This document shows, piece by piece, positions 1 through 7,823 of a DNA stretch of 10,526 nt. Below the pieces are notes generated by a model, which made no database searches, was not told the origin of the DNA, and worked only from the letters and a program-made list of their open reading frames with translations. Location: NCBI GenBank assembly GCA_029240815.1, contig JARDZO010000204.1, forward strand, positions 1-10,526, written 5' to 3'. Position 1 is the first letter of the stretch. Each line of letters opens with the position of its first letter. A program made the position numbers and the translations under genes. Source of the stretch: Brevibacillus sp. Its GTDB lineage: Bacteria > Bacillota > Bacilli > Brevibacillales > Brevibacillaceae.

Positions 1-157
1 CCAGCTGCAGCTGCTGCATCGTATCAATCGTCGCCAGATACTGCTCGGTTATTTCCGCGATGGGAATGTCGTAAATGTCCACTTCGGCCTTGTCGATCAG
101 ATGGAGCAACAGGTCGAGCGGCCCCTCAAAAGAATCCAGTTTGATGCTGTAAGCCAC
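1..157 (-). CDS. scpA: ScpA, segregation and condensation protein A (N-terminal part, cut by window edge)
   Basis: Only the first 52 codons are present; the gene runs off the left edge. The reverse-strand translation begins (M)[19 protein letters not shown] and continues into [21 protein letters not shown]. This is the highly conserved kleisin N-terminus of ScpA, the segment that binds the neck of the SMC coiled coil. ScpA bridges SMC and ScpB in the bacterial condensin that compacts and segregates the chromosome. The start is GTG, chosen because a GAGGG Shine-Dalgarno-like sequence sits 7 bases upstream and the family's conserved block begins immediately after. The gene starts 19 bases after the stop of the M50 protease gene, so the two are probably co-transcribed. 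scpB is expected just beyond the window. Identification is secure despite the truncation. Confidence 0.93.
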   Translation of the reverse strand, partial: MAYSIKLDSFEGPLDLLLHLIDKAEVDIYDIPIAEITEQYLATIDTMQQLQL

Positions 158-176
158 AGGTATTCCCTCGTTTCCT

Positions 177-845
177 TTATACGAACAGTGTAACGATCTG
201 CACTGCTACTTTTTGTACCCACATGATCATAAATCCAAGAGGTATTCCGAAAATGGTAGAGCTGACACCCGGAATAAAAATGAGCAACAACAAAATCCAT
301 GGACCATAGAGTTCCAAATTGTAAAAGAAGCGATCCCAGCGTCGCGGGGACAGGAAACGTAATATTTTGTATCCGTCTAACGGAGCGATCGGCAGCAAGT
401 TGAATACAAACAAGGCGGCGTTAATCACAATACAAAACTCCATCGTGATTTCAATCGCATACGCCCATTTTTCATTCATCCCTTCCAATGCGCCTGTGTG
501 TCCAACCACGATGTACAACACAGAAAACAGTATAGCCAACACCAAATTAATCAACGGCCCTGCAGCGGACACGTATACAATCCCGAGACGTTTGTTCCCG
601 CGAAAATGCAGCGGATTGATCGGCACTGGCTTGGCCCAACCAAACGGTCCAAACAATATCAGGATCAAGCCGAACGGATCGATATGGGGAATCGGATTTA
701 CAGTCAAACGTCCCTCATCCTTGGCTGTATTGTCACCCAGCTTCCAAGCAACAAAAGCATGTGCCCATTCATGCAAAGAGAAAGCGATGACGAACGCAAT
801 CATGCGGAACGGCACCGTCTTCCAATCAAAATGAAAAAGATCCAT
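177..845 (-). CDS. Site-2-protease-like (M50 family) intramembrane zinc metalloprotease
   Basis: This 222-residue membrane protein carries both M50/S2P signatures. HEWAH at residues 25-29, inside the first hydrophobic segment, is the HExxH zinc site. [14 protein letters not shown] at 149-162 holds the second metal-ligand motif, with Asp157. [12 protein letters not shown] (66-77) is also typical of the compact S2P clade that lacks a PDZ domain. About five or six hydrophobic segments are visible, and the length suits the small YwhC-like proteins rather than RseP/RasP (about 420 residues, with PDZ). Such enzymes cleave substrates within the membrane, but the substrate here is unknown. The ATG start is supported by GAGGAGG a few bases upstream. 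It lies 19 bases before scpA and downstream of the ppiB terminator, so it probably heads its own unit with scpA. Enzyme class is confident; physiological role is not. Confidence 0.9.
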   Translation of the reverse strand: MDLFHFDWKTVPFRMIAFVIAFSLHEWAHAFVAWKLGDNTAKDEGRLTVNPIPHIDPFGLILILFGPFGWAKPVPINPLHFRGNKRLGIVYVSAAGPLINLVLAILFSVLYIVVGHTGALEGMNEKWAYAIEITMEFCIVINAALFVFNLLPIAPLDGYKILRFLSPRRWDRFFYNLELYGPWILLLLIFIPGVSSTIFGIPLGFMIMWVQKVAVQIVTLFV

Positions 846-930
846 TGGTTCCTCCTCAAAAAAATCGTCTAATTTCTAGAATACCAGCAGTTGGATATGC
901 TTACAAGCCTTCTCACGCATGCCCTCGGAC

Positions 931-968
931 GCAAATAAAAACACTGACGAAATCAATCGCCAGTGTTT
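931..968 (-). terminator. Rho-independent terminator of ppiB
   Basis: Inverted repeat 939-949 / 958-968 lies 15 bases past the ppiB stop. Read on the minus strand it gives AAACACTGGCGA, a six-base loop, then TCGTCAGTGTTT followed by a T-rich tract (TTTTTATTT). The one position that would mismatch on the plus strand (A.C) becomes a G.U pair in minus-strand RNA. The stem is therefore continuous only for leftward transcription, which fits termination of ppiB. Confidence 0.85.
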
Positions 969-982
969 GGTAGGAAGCAATC

Positions 983-1417
983 TTATTCAGCCGTTACTTT
1001 TACAGTACCCATTTTGTCGCCTTGCTTGATTGCATCCACATGTTCCATACCGGACGTGATTTTTCCGAATACAGTATGTACGCCATCGAGATGCGGGAAG
1101 GAATCGTAGCAGATGAAGAATTGGCTTCCACCGGTGTCTTTGCCCGCATGTGCCATGGAAAGAGCGCCACGCAAATGCTTGTGCGGGTTTCCTTTCGTTT
1201 CACATTTGATGGTATATCCAGGGCCGCCTGTACCTGTTCCATGAGGGCAGCCACCTTGTGCTACGAATCCTGGGATGACACGGTGGAACGCCAGACCGTT
1301 GTAGAAGCCTTCGTTTGCCAATTTTTCGAAGTTGGCTACGGTTCCAGGAGCTTCTTGATCATACAGCTCCAGCTCGATTTGATTACCATTTTCCATGGTG
1401 ATATTCGCTTTTTTCAT
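983..1417 (-). CDS. ppiB: Peptidyl-prolyl cis-trans isomerase B (cytoplasmic cyclophilin)
   Basis: This is a 144-residue cyclophilin, essentially the same length as B. subtilis PpiB (143). It catalyses cis-trans isomerisation of Xaa-Pro bonds during protein folding. FHRVIPGF (44-51) carries the catalytic arginine (Arg46). [20 protein letters not shown] (54-73), GSQFFI (97-102) and [10 protein letters not shown] (109-118) are the other active-site blocks. His109 stands where cyclophilin A has Trp, as in many bacterial members with weak cyclosporin binding. No signal peptide is visible, so it is cytoplasmic. An in-frame codon allows a 13-residue N-terminal extension, but GGAGG at 1426-1430 lies 8 bases before the ATG at 1417, and the family begins here. 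It sits 68 bases after the c-di-GMP protein gene and is followed by a good terminator. In B. subtilis ppiB also neighbours lysA. Confidence 0.96.
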   Translation of the reverse strand: MKKANITMENGNQIELELYDQEAPGTVANFEKLANEGFYNGLAFHRVIPGFVAQGGCPHGTGTGGPGYTIKCETKGNPHKHLRGALSMAHAGKDTGGSQFFICYDSFPHLDGVHTVFGKITSGMEHVDAIKQGDKMGTVKVTAE

Positions 1418-1425
1418 TATGTAAG

Positions 1426-1430
1426 CCTCC
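1426..1430 (-). promoter_or_regulatory. Shine-Dalgarno deciding the ppiB start
   Basis: GGAGG on the minus strand, 8 bases before the ATG at 1417. It supports that start over the upstream in-frame start at 1456, which would add 13 residues absent from the family. Confidence 0.75.
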
Positions 1431-1485
1431 AGACCTGGTAAAGTTAACGTACCCATTTTACCATGCGTAAGGGACGCCGTCCAAT

Positions 1486-3759
1486 TTATACCCCAGATCG
1501 ATGCGCTTCATCGGAGCGAAATTCCCAATCATCGAGAAACACAGTACCTGCCTGCTCCTTCGCCAGCTTTTTCACATGCGCCGCCCGCTCTGCAATCGCC
1601 TCCACATTTTCATACCTGTCTGCGATGAGACGCACTCCTGCCATGGACATGGAAAGGACAGATCCGTCGCCCATGCGTCGCTTTTCATAAATATCCGCGA
1701 AATAAGGGGAAAATGCGTCTATCAAGAACGAAACCAGCTCCTGAGCACAGTGGGCTTGCGTGATGACAATGAAGTCATCCCCTCCGATGTGTCCGACAAA
1801 ATCGGCTGTGCTCCCGTAGCGCTTTACCGCTTCCTTCAATAGGTTTGCTGTTCTAACGATGATTTGATCCCCGACTTCAAAGCCGTACCGATCGTTGAAC
1901 CACTTAAAACGATCAAGATCACAATAAATGACCAGCTGTGACTCCCGCTGCTTGATTCGCTTGTTTAATTCGCGCTCAATCTGTACATTCCCGGGCAGGC
2001 CGGTCAAAGGGTTTGCAGAGGTCGCCATCTCCAGTTTGATGGAAGCCATTTTATCTAGCAAGCTTTGCACAGTCACGATCCCGATGTATTCATTTTCCTC
2101 GCCAGTGATGATCACCACGTCGTAGAGATGATAAGCATCCCGAGCCATGGCGCGTCGAGCTACCTCGTCCAGCTTGTCATCCTTGTAGGCGGTAAGCGGA
2201 TTCGCATTCATGATCTGTGAAATGGGGCGCTCATAGTAAAGGGCGATTCCGTATTGCCCCCCCAATATTTGATAGAGCTGAAACCTCATGATCAGGCCAA
2301 TCGGCTCCCCTTCCTCCAGCACAACGACACTTTCAATTCGTTGATTCTGCTCGAATATTTCGTGAACGCGACGCACTTTTGCATACTTTTCCACACAGAT
2401 GGTCTTCGTCAAGATTTCTGACATGGCTGGTGTAAAGACCAAGGGCTCGCCCTGTTCACTTGTTCGCTTCTCTTGCATAAAGCGAAGAAAATTCATTGCC
2501 TGACCAGAGACGTGTGTCATCCCTTTATCTGGCCGACCAAGAAAATATCCCTGTCCGTATGCGACACCTATCTCCATCAACGTCTCTAGCTCACGTTGCG
2601 TCTCGATGCCTTCCGCTATAATTTTGCAGTTAACCTTATCCGCAAACTGTACGAACGTTTCCAGTAGAGCTTGTTTGATCGGATCTACATCCACATTACG
2701 TATGAGCGACATATCCAGCTTGATAAAATCCGGATAAATTTCTGTTATAGACTCCAAGCTAGAATACCCGGCTCCTGCATCATCTACAGCGATCAGATAG
2801 CCTTTTTTCCTGTACTCCTCTATGATTTTACGAAAGACCGTGTAATTCGATATAGCATGGCGTTCGGTAATTTCAAACACAATATTGTGGGGATTCAATC
2901 CGTATTGCTCAAATAAGGAGAACACTTCACCTCGCAGAAGAAAAGGATCATCGATGGCACGTGGGTCCAGATTGATGAACAACTTCTGCTGCGGCTTCAG
3001 GTAACGCAATTGCTCCAGCGCTCTTTTCCGACAGATGTGCTCCAGGCGAAATACCGTGTCCGTCTCCTCCGCATAATTGAACAGCATGGATGGAGTGGCA
3101 AACGGACTATCCATAGGTCCACGCGCCAAAGCTTCCCAGCCCAATGCCTCTCCATCAGGTAAATGAATGATCGGCATAAAGTGCATATGCACGTTTTCTT
3201 CCGCAAGTAACTTATGAAATTGAGTGACATTGGTATATTTTTCTGAAGTAATCCCGTACTTCGCCATATGTACCGCACGCTTTACGGACGTATACATTTC
3301 CTTGACAATATCTTGCCCCGGCAGACTTGCATAACCGATATGGACACGTAGTTCCTCTCGATTAACAAAGCTCACCTGCCGATTTAATTGCTTTTCCGCC
3401 TGTTCCTGAAAATGAATGGATAGCATCCGGCAATCCTCTTCATTCACACTGCCACTAAATGAAACGTAAATGGCGAAATCGTCGCCCCACAGCTTTTGGA
3501 TCGCGAGGATTTTCCCCCTGATTTCAAAAACATGACGAGATACGGCAGGCATGATTCTCTCGAAAATATGAAGCACCCGCTTGGCAATCACATCCCCGTA
3601 GCGGTTCTCCACTTCTGTCAGCTTGACAATATCCACATAAAACATGACTACGCTACGCCCTTTTTCAACTTCCTGGCTGATAACATTTTTTATCCATTGC
3701 CGTTTATCCAATGAAAAAAAGGGAAAGCGTCGGAACCGATGCATGAGTGTCGACCACAT
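1486..3759 (-). CDS. Cyclic-di-GMP signalling protein: degenerate GGDEF - EAL - CBS pair - GGDEF
   Basis: The chosen start gives 757 residues. No signal peptide or membrane segment is evident, so it should be cytoplasmic. Residues about 30-180 look like a decayed GGDEF domain: the metal-site region YVDIVKL is recognisable, but the signature loop is LWGDDF (90-95). The EAL phosphodiesterase domain (about 185-420) keeps the catalytic motifs: EALAR (209-213), INLDP (262-266), FEITER (295-300), [10 protein letters not shown] (326-335), KLD (347-349), AEGIE (382-386) and GQGYFLGRP (402-410). About 442-571 is a CBS pair, a usual adenine-nucleotide sensor. The C-terminal GGDEF (580-743) has [19 protein letters not shown] and GGDDF (659-663); the inhibitory RxxD site reads STAD. 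It is probably a c-di-GMP hydrolase, possibly bifunctional. Upstream in-frame starts, including GTG at 3801, lack a ribosome site. It lies between the lysA terminator and ppiB. Confidence 0.92.
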   Translation of the reverse strand: MWSTLMHRFRRFPFFSLDKRQWIKNVISQEVEKGRSVVMFYVDIVKLTEVENRYGDVIAKRVLHIFERIMPAVSRHVFEIRGKILAIQKLWGDDFAIYVSFSGSVNEEDCRMLSIHFQEQAEKQLNRQVSFVNREELRVHIGYASLPGQDIVKEMYTSVKRAVHMAKYGITSEKYTNVTQFHKLLAEENVHMHFMPIIHLPDGEALGWEALARGPMDSPFATPSMLFNYAEETDTVFRLEHICRKRALEQLRYLKPQQKLFINLDPRAIDDPFLLRGEVFSLFEQYGLNPHNIVFEITERHAISNYTVFRKIIEEYRKKGYLIAVDDAGAGYSSLESITEIYPDFIKLDMSLIRNVDVDPIKQALLETFVQFADKVNCKIIAEGIETQRELETLMEIGVAYGQGYFLGRPDKGMTHVSGQAMNFLRFMQEKRTSEQGEPLVFTPAMSEILTKTICVEKYAKVRRVHEIFEQNQRIESVVVLEEGEPIGLIMRFQLYQILGGQYGIALYYERPISQIMNANPLTAYKDDKLDEVARRAMARDAYHLYDVVIITGEENEYIGIVTVQSLLDKMASIKLEMATSANPLTGLPGNVQIERELNKRIKQRESQLVIYCDLDRFKWFNDRYGFEVGDQIIVRTANLLKEAVKRYGSTADFVGHIGGDDFIVITQAHCAQELVSFLIDAFSPYFADIYEKRRMGDGSVLSMSMAGVRLIADRYENVEAIAERAAHVKKLAKEQAGTVFLDDWEFRSDEAHRSGV

Positions 3760-3770
3760 GGTGAATCTTT

Positions 3771-3777
3771 CCTCCTC
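3771..3777 (-). promoter_or_regulatory. Shine-Dalgarno deciding the start of the EAL/GGDEF gene
   Basis: GAGGAGG on the minus strand, 11 bases before the ATG at 3759. The spacing is a little long, but neither the GTG at 3801 nor the ATG at 3789 has any comparable site upstream. Confidence 0.6.
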
Positions 3778-3859
3778 GCCATTCCCCATTATGGCAGTCA
3801 CACGTTAATTTTCTGTAAAAGGGATATGGAGGATTCATAAAAAATGGCACAAAAGACCT

Positions 3860-3888
3860 AAAAAAACCTCCCCAGATACCCAGGGAGG
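3860..3888 (-). terminator. Rho-independent terminator of lysA
   Basis: Just past the lysA stop, the minus strand reads CCTCCC, a ten-base loop, GGGAGG, then a run of seven T. The stem is 3883-3888 paired with 3867-3872, and the T tract corresponds to A3860-A3866. It separates lysA from the c-di-GMP protein gene, so that gene needs its own promoter within about 3760-3860. I saw no convincing promoter match there. Confidence 0.9.
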
Positions 3889-3905
3889 CTGAACCTTTTT
3901 GATTA

Positions 3906-5228
3906 TTATCGTTGCAATTGTGCACGCTTTGGCAGCAGGTCGTGACTGACAACATCTGCAATGCTCTCACGCTTTACTACCAGTTCCGCTTCTCCATCCT
4001 TTACGAAAACAACAGCAGGTCGAGCGATGCGGTTGTAGTTGTTGGACATCGAATAGCCATAGGCACCTGTGCTTGGCACTGCCAAAATGTCGCCAGCGAC
4101 TGTGGCTGGAAGCTTCACATCCCAGATCAGCATATCGCCGGATTCGCAGCATTTGCCGGCAATCGAGACCACTTCTGTTGCAGGCTCGTTCATTTTGTTG
4201 GCAACCGTTGCTTCATATTCCGCTTGATACAAGGCTGGTCTTAGATTATCGGTCATTCCGCCATCTACCGCGATGTATTTGCGCACATTCGGAATTTCCT
4301 TGTTGGAGCCAATTCGATACAAAGTAGTTCCTGCATCTCCGACGACACTGCGACCCGGCTCGATCCACAGCTCTGGTAGTGGAATTTCACGAGCATTCAA
4401 CTCTTCTCGCACCGCGTCAGTGATCGCTTTGATATAAGTTTCAGCTGGCTGCGGAGTGTCTCCCTCAACATAGCGGATACCAAAACCGCCTCCAACGTTT
4501 AACACTTCAGGTAAAAAGCCAAATGCTTCTTTTGCTTCACCTAGCAGTTCAGTCAGCCTTCTCACTGCGACCAAGAAGCCCTCGGTTTCGAAAATTTGCG
4601 AACCGATGTGGCTGTGTACACCTAATAAATGAAGATGATTGCTTTCAAAGGAAAATTTCATCGCTTCCAATGCTTGCCCATGTTTCACATCAAATCCAAA
4701 TTTTGAATCTACCTGACCCGTAGAAATGTACTCATGCGTGTGAGCTTCCACACCTGGAGTCACTCGGAGCAGGACCGACACCTTTTCCCCGCGCTCTGCA
4801 GCCAGTTGATCAAGCAAATGTAGCTCATAAAAATTATCCACGACAAAACAGCCAATCTTGGCGTCGAGAGCCATTACGATTTCATCCAATGATTTGTTGT
4901 TGCCATGGAAGTGAATCCGATCCACTGGAAACCCAGCTTGCATCGCTGTGTACAGTTCTCCACCCGATACGACATCGAGAGACAGGCCTTCCTCTTCTAC
5001 CAATTTGCACATCGCCATCGTACAGAAAGCCTTGCTCGCATAGGCTACCTGAAAAGCAAAGCCAGATTTTCGGAACGCCTCAACAAAATCACGGCACTTA
5101 CTGCGAATCTGTGCTTCGTCGTATACGTAGAGCGGTGTCCCGTATTGCGCTGCCAGTTGTGTCGTATCACAGCCACCGATCTCCAGATTACCTAACTCGT
5201 TTACTCGACTTGTCCCGTGTAAAAACAT
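3906..5228 (-). CDS. lysA: Diaminopimelate decarboxylase
   Basis: LysA removes CO2 from meso-diaminopimelate to give L-lysine, the last step of the DAP pathway, using pyridoxal phosphate in the cytoplasm. The 440-residue protein has the fold-III decarboxylase hallmarks. VAYASKAF contains the PLP lysine (Lys66). HSHIGSQ (205-211) and NVGGGFGIRY (244-253) bind the cofactor. EPGRS (290-294), CCESGD (360-365, catalytic Cys361/Glu362) and GAYGYSMSNNYN (388-399) complete the site. The length matches the family. A longer reading frame would add 33 residues, but the ATG at 5228 has GGGGAGG 8 bases upstream and matches where family members begin. It follows spoVAF after 176 bases and ends in a strong terminator. 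The position after spoVA is the same as in B. subtilis. Confidence 0.97.
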   Translation of the reverse strand: MFLHGTSRVNELGNLEIGGCDTTQLAAQYGTPLYVYDEAQIRSKCRDFVEAFRKSGFAFQVAYASKAFCTMAMCKLVEEEGLSLDVVSGGELYTAMQAGFPVDRIHFHGNNKSLDEIVMALDAKIGCFVVDNFYELHLLDQLAAERGEKVSVLLRVTPGVEAHTHEYISTGQVDSKFGFDVKHGQALEAMKFSFESNHLHLLGVHSHIGSQIFETEGFLVAVRRLTELLGEAKEAFGFLPEVLNVGGGFGIRYVEGDTPQPAETYIKAITDAVREELNAREIPLPELWIEPGRSVVGDAGTTLYRIGSNKEIPNVRKYIAVDGGMTDNLRPALYQAEYEATVANKMNEPATEVVSIAGKCCESGDMLIWDVKLPATVAGDILAVPSTGAYGYSMSNNYNRIARPAVVFVKDGEAELVVKRESIADVVSHDLLPKRAQLQR

Positions 5229-5236
5229 GTTTCTTT

Positions 5237-5243
5237 CCTCCCC
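5237..5243 (-). promoter_or_regulatory. Shine-Dalgarno deciding the lysA start
   Basis: GGGGAGG on the minus strand, 8 bases before the ATG at 5228. It favours the 440-residue product over a 473-residue extension whose extra codons overlap the intergenic hairpin. Confidence 0.75.
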
Positions 5244-5291
5244 AATCGTCTGCACCGAATCATTTTTGCACGTTATTTTCCTATAGAGAAA

Positions 5292-5316
5292 GGCAACCGA
5301 CCAAAAGTCAGTTGCC
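5292..5316 (-). terminator. Hairpin between spoVAF and lysA: spoVA operon terminator or lysA leader element
   Basis: The arms 5307-5316 and 5292-5301 form a 10-base-pair stem with a five-base loop. On the minus strand this is GGCAACTGAC, TTTTG, GTCGGTTGCC. The single non-Watson-Crick position is U.G in minus-strand RNA but C.A on the plus strand, so the structure belongs to leftward transcription. It is followed by TTTCTCT, a weak T tract. It lies 89 bases past the spoVAF stop and 64 bases before lysA. Terminating spoVA is the simplest reading; an attenuator in the lysA leader is possible. Confidence 0.55.
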
Positions 5317-5348
5317 GAACATAACAAGCTCCGTAAGGCTTCCCATCA

Positions 5349-5377
5349 AATTTACTACATGGACGTTCATTTGACAA
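5349..5377 (-). promoter_or_regulatory. Candidate vegetative (sigma-A) promoter for lysA
   Basis: On the minus strand TTGTCA (5372-5377, 5 of 6 to the -35 consensus) is followed after exactly 17 bases by TAAATT (5349-5354, 4 of 6 to -10). It lies downstream of the spoVAF stop and upstream of the 5292-5316 hairpin. If real, the hairpin would be in the lysA leader. LysA is needed during growth and cannot rely on the sporulation promoter alone, so some promoter is expected in this gap, but the match is weak. Confidence 0.3.
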
Positions 5378-5404
5378 TGGGTGTTAACTGACGTTTTCAG
5401 AATA

Positions 5405-6874
5405 TTATTGCCTAGAACTATTTTGCGATCGAACAATGCTCGGGCGGTTGTTTTTACTCGGAACCGCGATCCGGATCATGATATCCTTGAAGCCTTTATA
5501 GTTGAACGGAATGAACGGCCACAAATAGGGCGTATTTAGAGATCGGGTAGCGGCAAGACCAACCAAAACGACGGTGAAGCCGATCATTAAACCCGGCGTT
5601 GAGAAGAAACCGACCATGAGAATCAAGAAGATGCGAACCAATCGATTGGCGAGACTCAATTCATAGCTGGGTGTCGCAAACATACCCACGGCAGCAACGG
5701 CGAGGTAAAGGATGACCTCCGGCGCAAACAGTCCTACCTTGATCGCCACGTCACCTACCAAAATAGCTGCGAGTAAGCCCATGGCTATAGACAAGGGGTT
5801 AGGTGTATGAATAGCGGCCATCCGCATCAAATCGAGCCCGACCTCCGCCATCAAAAATTGAGCCAAAAGAGGGACGCTTCCTTTGTCTTTAATTCCAAGA
5901 AAATGGAGCTGATCCGGAATCATGGACGGATGCATAACCAACAGCAGCCAGATCGGCAGGACAAAAAGAGAAGCGAAGATGCCAAAAAAGCGAACCCAGC
6001 GCAGGTAAGCTCCGACCACTGGCGTTTGCCGATATTCCTCTGCGTGCTGGACATGGTGAAAATAGGTTGCCGGGGTAATCATCACGCTGGGTGAATTGTC
6101 GACGTAAATGAGAACATGCCCTTCCAGCAAATGCACGGCGGCTACGTCTGGCCGTTCTGTGTATCGCACCAGGGGAAACGGATTGAACGTCTTCCCAATT
6201 ATAAATTCTTCTACCGTCTTTTCAGCCATCGGTATCCCGTCTATTTGGATGTTTTGCAGACGTTCCTTCAGGGTGTCCACGAGCTTTTCATTTGCCACAT
6301 CTTGCAAATAGGCAACCGCCACATCCGTCTTGGTGCGTTCACCGATCCGCATGATCTCAAAGCGCAGCCGTTCGTCACGAATTCGCCTGCGGGTCAACAC
6401 GGTATTCATGACCAATGCTTCCGTAAAACCATCGTGCGCTCCCCTCACGATTCTCTCGGTATCTGGCTCCTGAGGAGAGCGTACCGGCAGCACTTTCGCA
6501 TCCATGATGATGGCATCCGATGAATGGTCGATGATCAGCCCAATCTGCCCGACTAGCAGCTTATCCATGAACTCGTCGGTCTGGCTTACTTTTTCGAGCT
6601 GGAAAAAAGGAATGTATTTGTAGAATAGATGATCAAAGATGTTGTTTTGAACATCCCGTCCACGCAAGTCGTTCAAGTCTCGCATGATTTGAGTGATGAG
6701 ATGGCTGTCTGCGAAACCATTTATGTAATACAGAACCACTTTGGTGCTTCCAATGAAAAATTCGTGGGCGCCTATATCAAAACTGGTGCCAACCCCCAGT
6801 CGATCGTTTAAGTACTCTTTGTTTTCATCGACTTGGTCTGAGAGGGGACGACGTTTTTCCGTTACCTGCGTCAT
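5405..6874 (-). CDS. spoVAF: SpoVAF, GerA-type A-subunit-like spore membrane protein
   Basis: The 489-residue protein is close to the length of B. subtilis SpoVAF and resembles the A subunits of GerA-family germinant receptors. Residues 1-290 form the hydrophilic N-terminal domain, including TERIVRGAHDGFTEAL (139-154) and GHVLIYVDNSPSVMITPATYF (252-272). Hydrophobic segments lie at about 294-314, 334-352, 362-378, 383-400 and 412-440, followed by a charged tail. SpoVAF sits in the spore inner membrane and is a modulator of germination rather than essential for DPA transport; that role comes from family knowledge. The ATG at 6874 has AAGGAG 8 bases upstream, which places the start 50 bases inside spoVAEA. 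Residues 20-290 match the family pattern, so a shorter start would lose only leader sequence. It is the last gene of the operon. Confidence 0.94.
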   Translation of the reverse strand: MTQVTEKRRPLSDQVDENKEYLNDRLGVGTSFDIGAHEFFIGSTKVVLYYINGFADSHLITQIMRDLNDLRGRDVQNNIFDHLFYKYIPFFQLEKVSQTDEFMDKLLVGQIGLIIDHSSDAIIMDAKVLPVRSPQEPDTERIVRGAHDGFTEALVMNTVLTRRRIRDERLRFEIMRIGERTKTDVAVAYLQDVANEKLVDTLKERLQNIQIDGIPMAEKTVEEFIIGKTFNPFPLVRYTERPDVAAVHLLEGHVLIYVDNSPSVMITPATYFHHVQHAEEYRQTPVVGAYLRWVRFFGIFASLFVLPIWLLLVMHPSMIPDQLHFLGIKDKGSVPLLAQFLMAEVGLDLMRMAAIHTPNPLSIAMGLLAAILVGDVAIKVGLFAPEVILYLAVAAVGMFATPSYELSLANRLVRIFLILMVGFFSTPGLMIGFTVVLVGLAATRSLNTPYLWPFIPFNYKGFKDIMIRIAVPSKNNRPSIVRSQNSSRQ

Positions 6875-7442
6875 GTACTCTACTCCTTTCCAATATCCAT
6901 TGCACGGCTATTCTGGTGATCGGACACCCGTTTTGCAGACTGTCTTTTCCTTCCATCTTCCCGATGTCACCGATGCCTATTACATTTTGCACCTGAAGTG
7001 CGTTCAGGATATCCACGGTATCTCCGTAAATGCGATGTTTCAGTTCCTCGTCCGCATAGCCATCCTTGTCCACCGCTTCTTCAACGATCTGTCCGTGGTT
7101 ATCGACAGAATACGCTACAGTAGCGCCTTGGACGAAACGGGTATTGGAAGCAACTGCAATAGCACCGATCACCTCAATATCCGGATGCTTGACCACATAC
7201 TCAATGGCCTGCTCTCCTCTCCCCCTTCCAAAATCGCCGTTATCATCAAACATAACGATTACGGGATCATGTGGAGCCATTTTGATCAGCTCCACCATTT
7301 GACTACCACGAAGCGGCGTCGGATTTCCGGCTGACAGCGAAATGCACCGACCTCCCAACTCTCGGGCGACCGTCTCCACCACTTTTTGCGCGACATGGTC
7401 TCCGTCTGTCACCAGGATTACCTTTCTTTGCTGGCGATCCAT
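6825..7442 (-). CDS. spoVAEA: SpoVAEA, soluble stage V sporulation protein AE
   Basis: This 205-residue protein, about the size of B. subtilis SpoVAEA (about 203), has no membrane segment or signal peptide. It opens with an alternating hydrophobic strand and loop (KVILVTDGDHVAQKVVE, 7-23). Further family-like blocks are ISLSAGNPTPL (34-44), VIVMFDDNGDFGRGRGE (61-77) and IGIGDIGKMEGKDS (155-168), with PITRIAVQWILERS closing the fold at 174-187. The last 18 residues are polar and overlap the start of spoVAF. Its biochemical role is not established; it is assigned to the SpoVA set by sequence and by position between AEB and AF. The ATG at 7442 is preceded by a modest AAGGCGG site, and the gene begins 30 bases after the spoVAEB stop. 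Confidence 0.9.
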   Translation of the reverse strand: MDRQQRKVILVTDGDHVAQKVVETVARELGGRCISLSAGNPTPLRGSQMVELIKMAPHDPVIVMFDDNGDFGRGRGEQAIEYVVKHPDIEVIGAIAVASNTRFVQGATVAYSVDNHGQIVEEAVDKDGYADEELKHRIYGDTVDILNALQVQNVIGIGDIGKMEGKDSLQNGCPITRIAVQWILERSRVHDAGNGKTSSPLRPSR

Positions 7443-7472
7443 CTTCGTTCACCGCCTTTGACTGCGTACCAG

Positions 7473-7823
7473 CTATCCTTTCGGTTTGAAAACAAGCGAC
7501 GCTAAAAATCCGAACGCGATCGCCGCCGATATCCCTGCGCTCGTCACCTCAAAAATCCCCGTAACGACACCGATCAATCCATGCTGCTCCGCTTCACCGA
7601 TTGCCCCATGATAAAGGGAATGGCCAAAGCTCGTGATCGGGACAGTCGCACCTGCTCCCGCAAAGTCAATGAATTTGTCGTACACGCCGACAAAATCGAG
7701 CACGACTCCAGCCACAACCAAGGTACTCATCACATGTGCAGGAGTCAGCTTACCTACGTCCATTAGAAGCTGGCCCACGACACAGACAAGACCACCGATA
7801 ACAAACGCAATTACGTATTCCAT
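7473..7823 (-). CDS. spoVAEB: SpoVAEB (SpoVAE), small membrane component of the DPA channel
   Basis: A 116-residue, mostly hydrophobic protein starting [20 protein letters not shown]. It keeps the family blocks [20 protein letters not shown] (46-65) and [17 protein letters not shown] (89-105), with three or four hydrophobic stretches. With SpoVAC and SpoVAD it belongs to the minimal SpoVA set associated with Ca-DPA movement across the spore inner membrane (family knowledge). It is visibly related to SpoVAC (see findings). The start is a tandem ATGATG at 7826/7823, and the spoVAD TGA lies inside it. GGGAGG at 7830-7835 is 3 bases from the first ATG and 6 from the second, so I chose the second; the first would add one Met. 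A much longer frame reaching to 7997 overlaps spoVAD and is rejected. Confidence 0.93.
   Translation of the reverse strand: MEYVIAFVIGGLVCVVGQLLMDVGKLTPAHVMSTLVVAGVVLDFVGVYDKFIDFAGAGATVPITSFGHSLYHGAIGEAEQHGLIGVVTGIFEVTSAGISAAIAFGFLASLVFKPKG

Noticed and set aside
367..834. Plus-strand reading frame of 155 residues over the M50 gene
   Set aside because: It is the antisense shadow of an HExxH metalloprotease with intact motifs; the translation shows no family features.
1022..1441. Plus-strand reading frame of 139 residues over ppiB
   Set aside because: It is the antisense shadow of a fully conserved cyclophilin.
1460..1485. Terminator between the c-di-GMP gene and ppiB (GGAC/GTCC repeat)
   Set aside because: The stem is four or five base pairs with almost no loop, and no T tract follows on the minus strand.
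3760..3801. Longer start (GTG at 3801 or ATG at 3789) for the c-di-GMP protein
   Set aside because: No ribosome site precedes either codon, whereas GAGGAGG precedes the ATG at 3759.
3781..3860. Sigma-A or sigma-D promoter upstream of the c-di-GMP gene (TTTACA ... CATAAT)
   Set aside because: The spacing between the two boxes is about 20 bases, and the sigma-D alternative matches poorly, so no promoter is called although one is expected here.
4889..5374. Plus-strand reading frame of 161 residues across the lysA start
   Set aside because: It is the antisense of a clear lysA coding region, with low-complexity shadow composition and no ribosome site.
5371..5376. Perfect TTGACA on the plus strand in the spoVAF-lysA gap
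   Set aside because: No -10 box follows at 16-18 bases, and no plus-strand gene lies downstream.
5229..5404. Lysine (L-box) riboswitch upstream of lysA
   Set aside because: The gap is long enough in total, but I could not find the L-box core pattern, and part of the gap is spoVAF tail and a simple hairpin.
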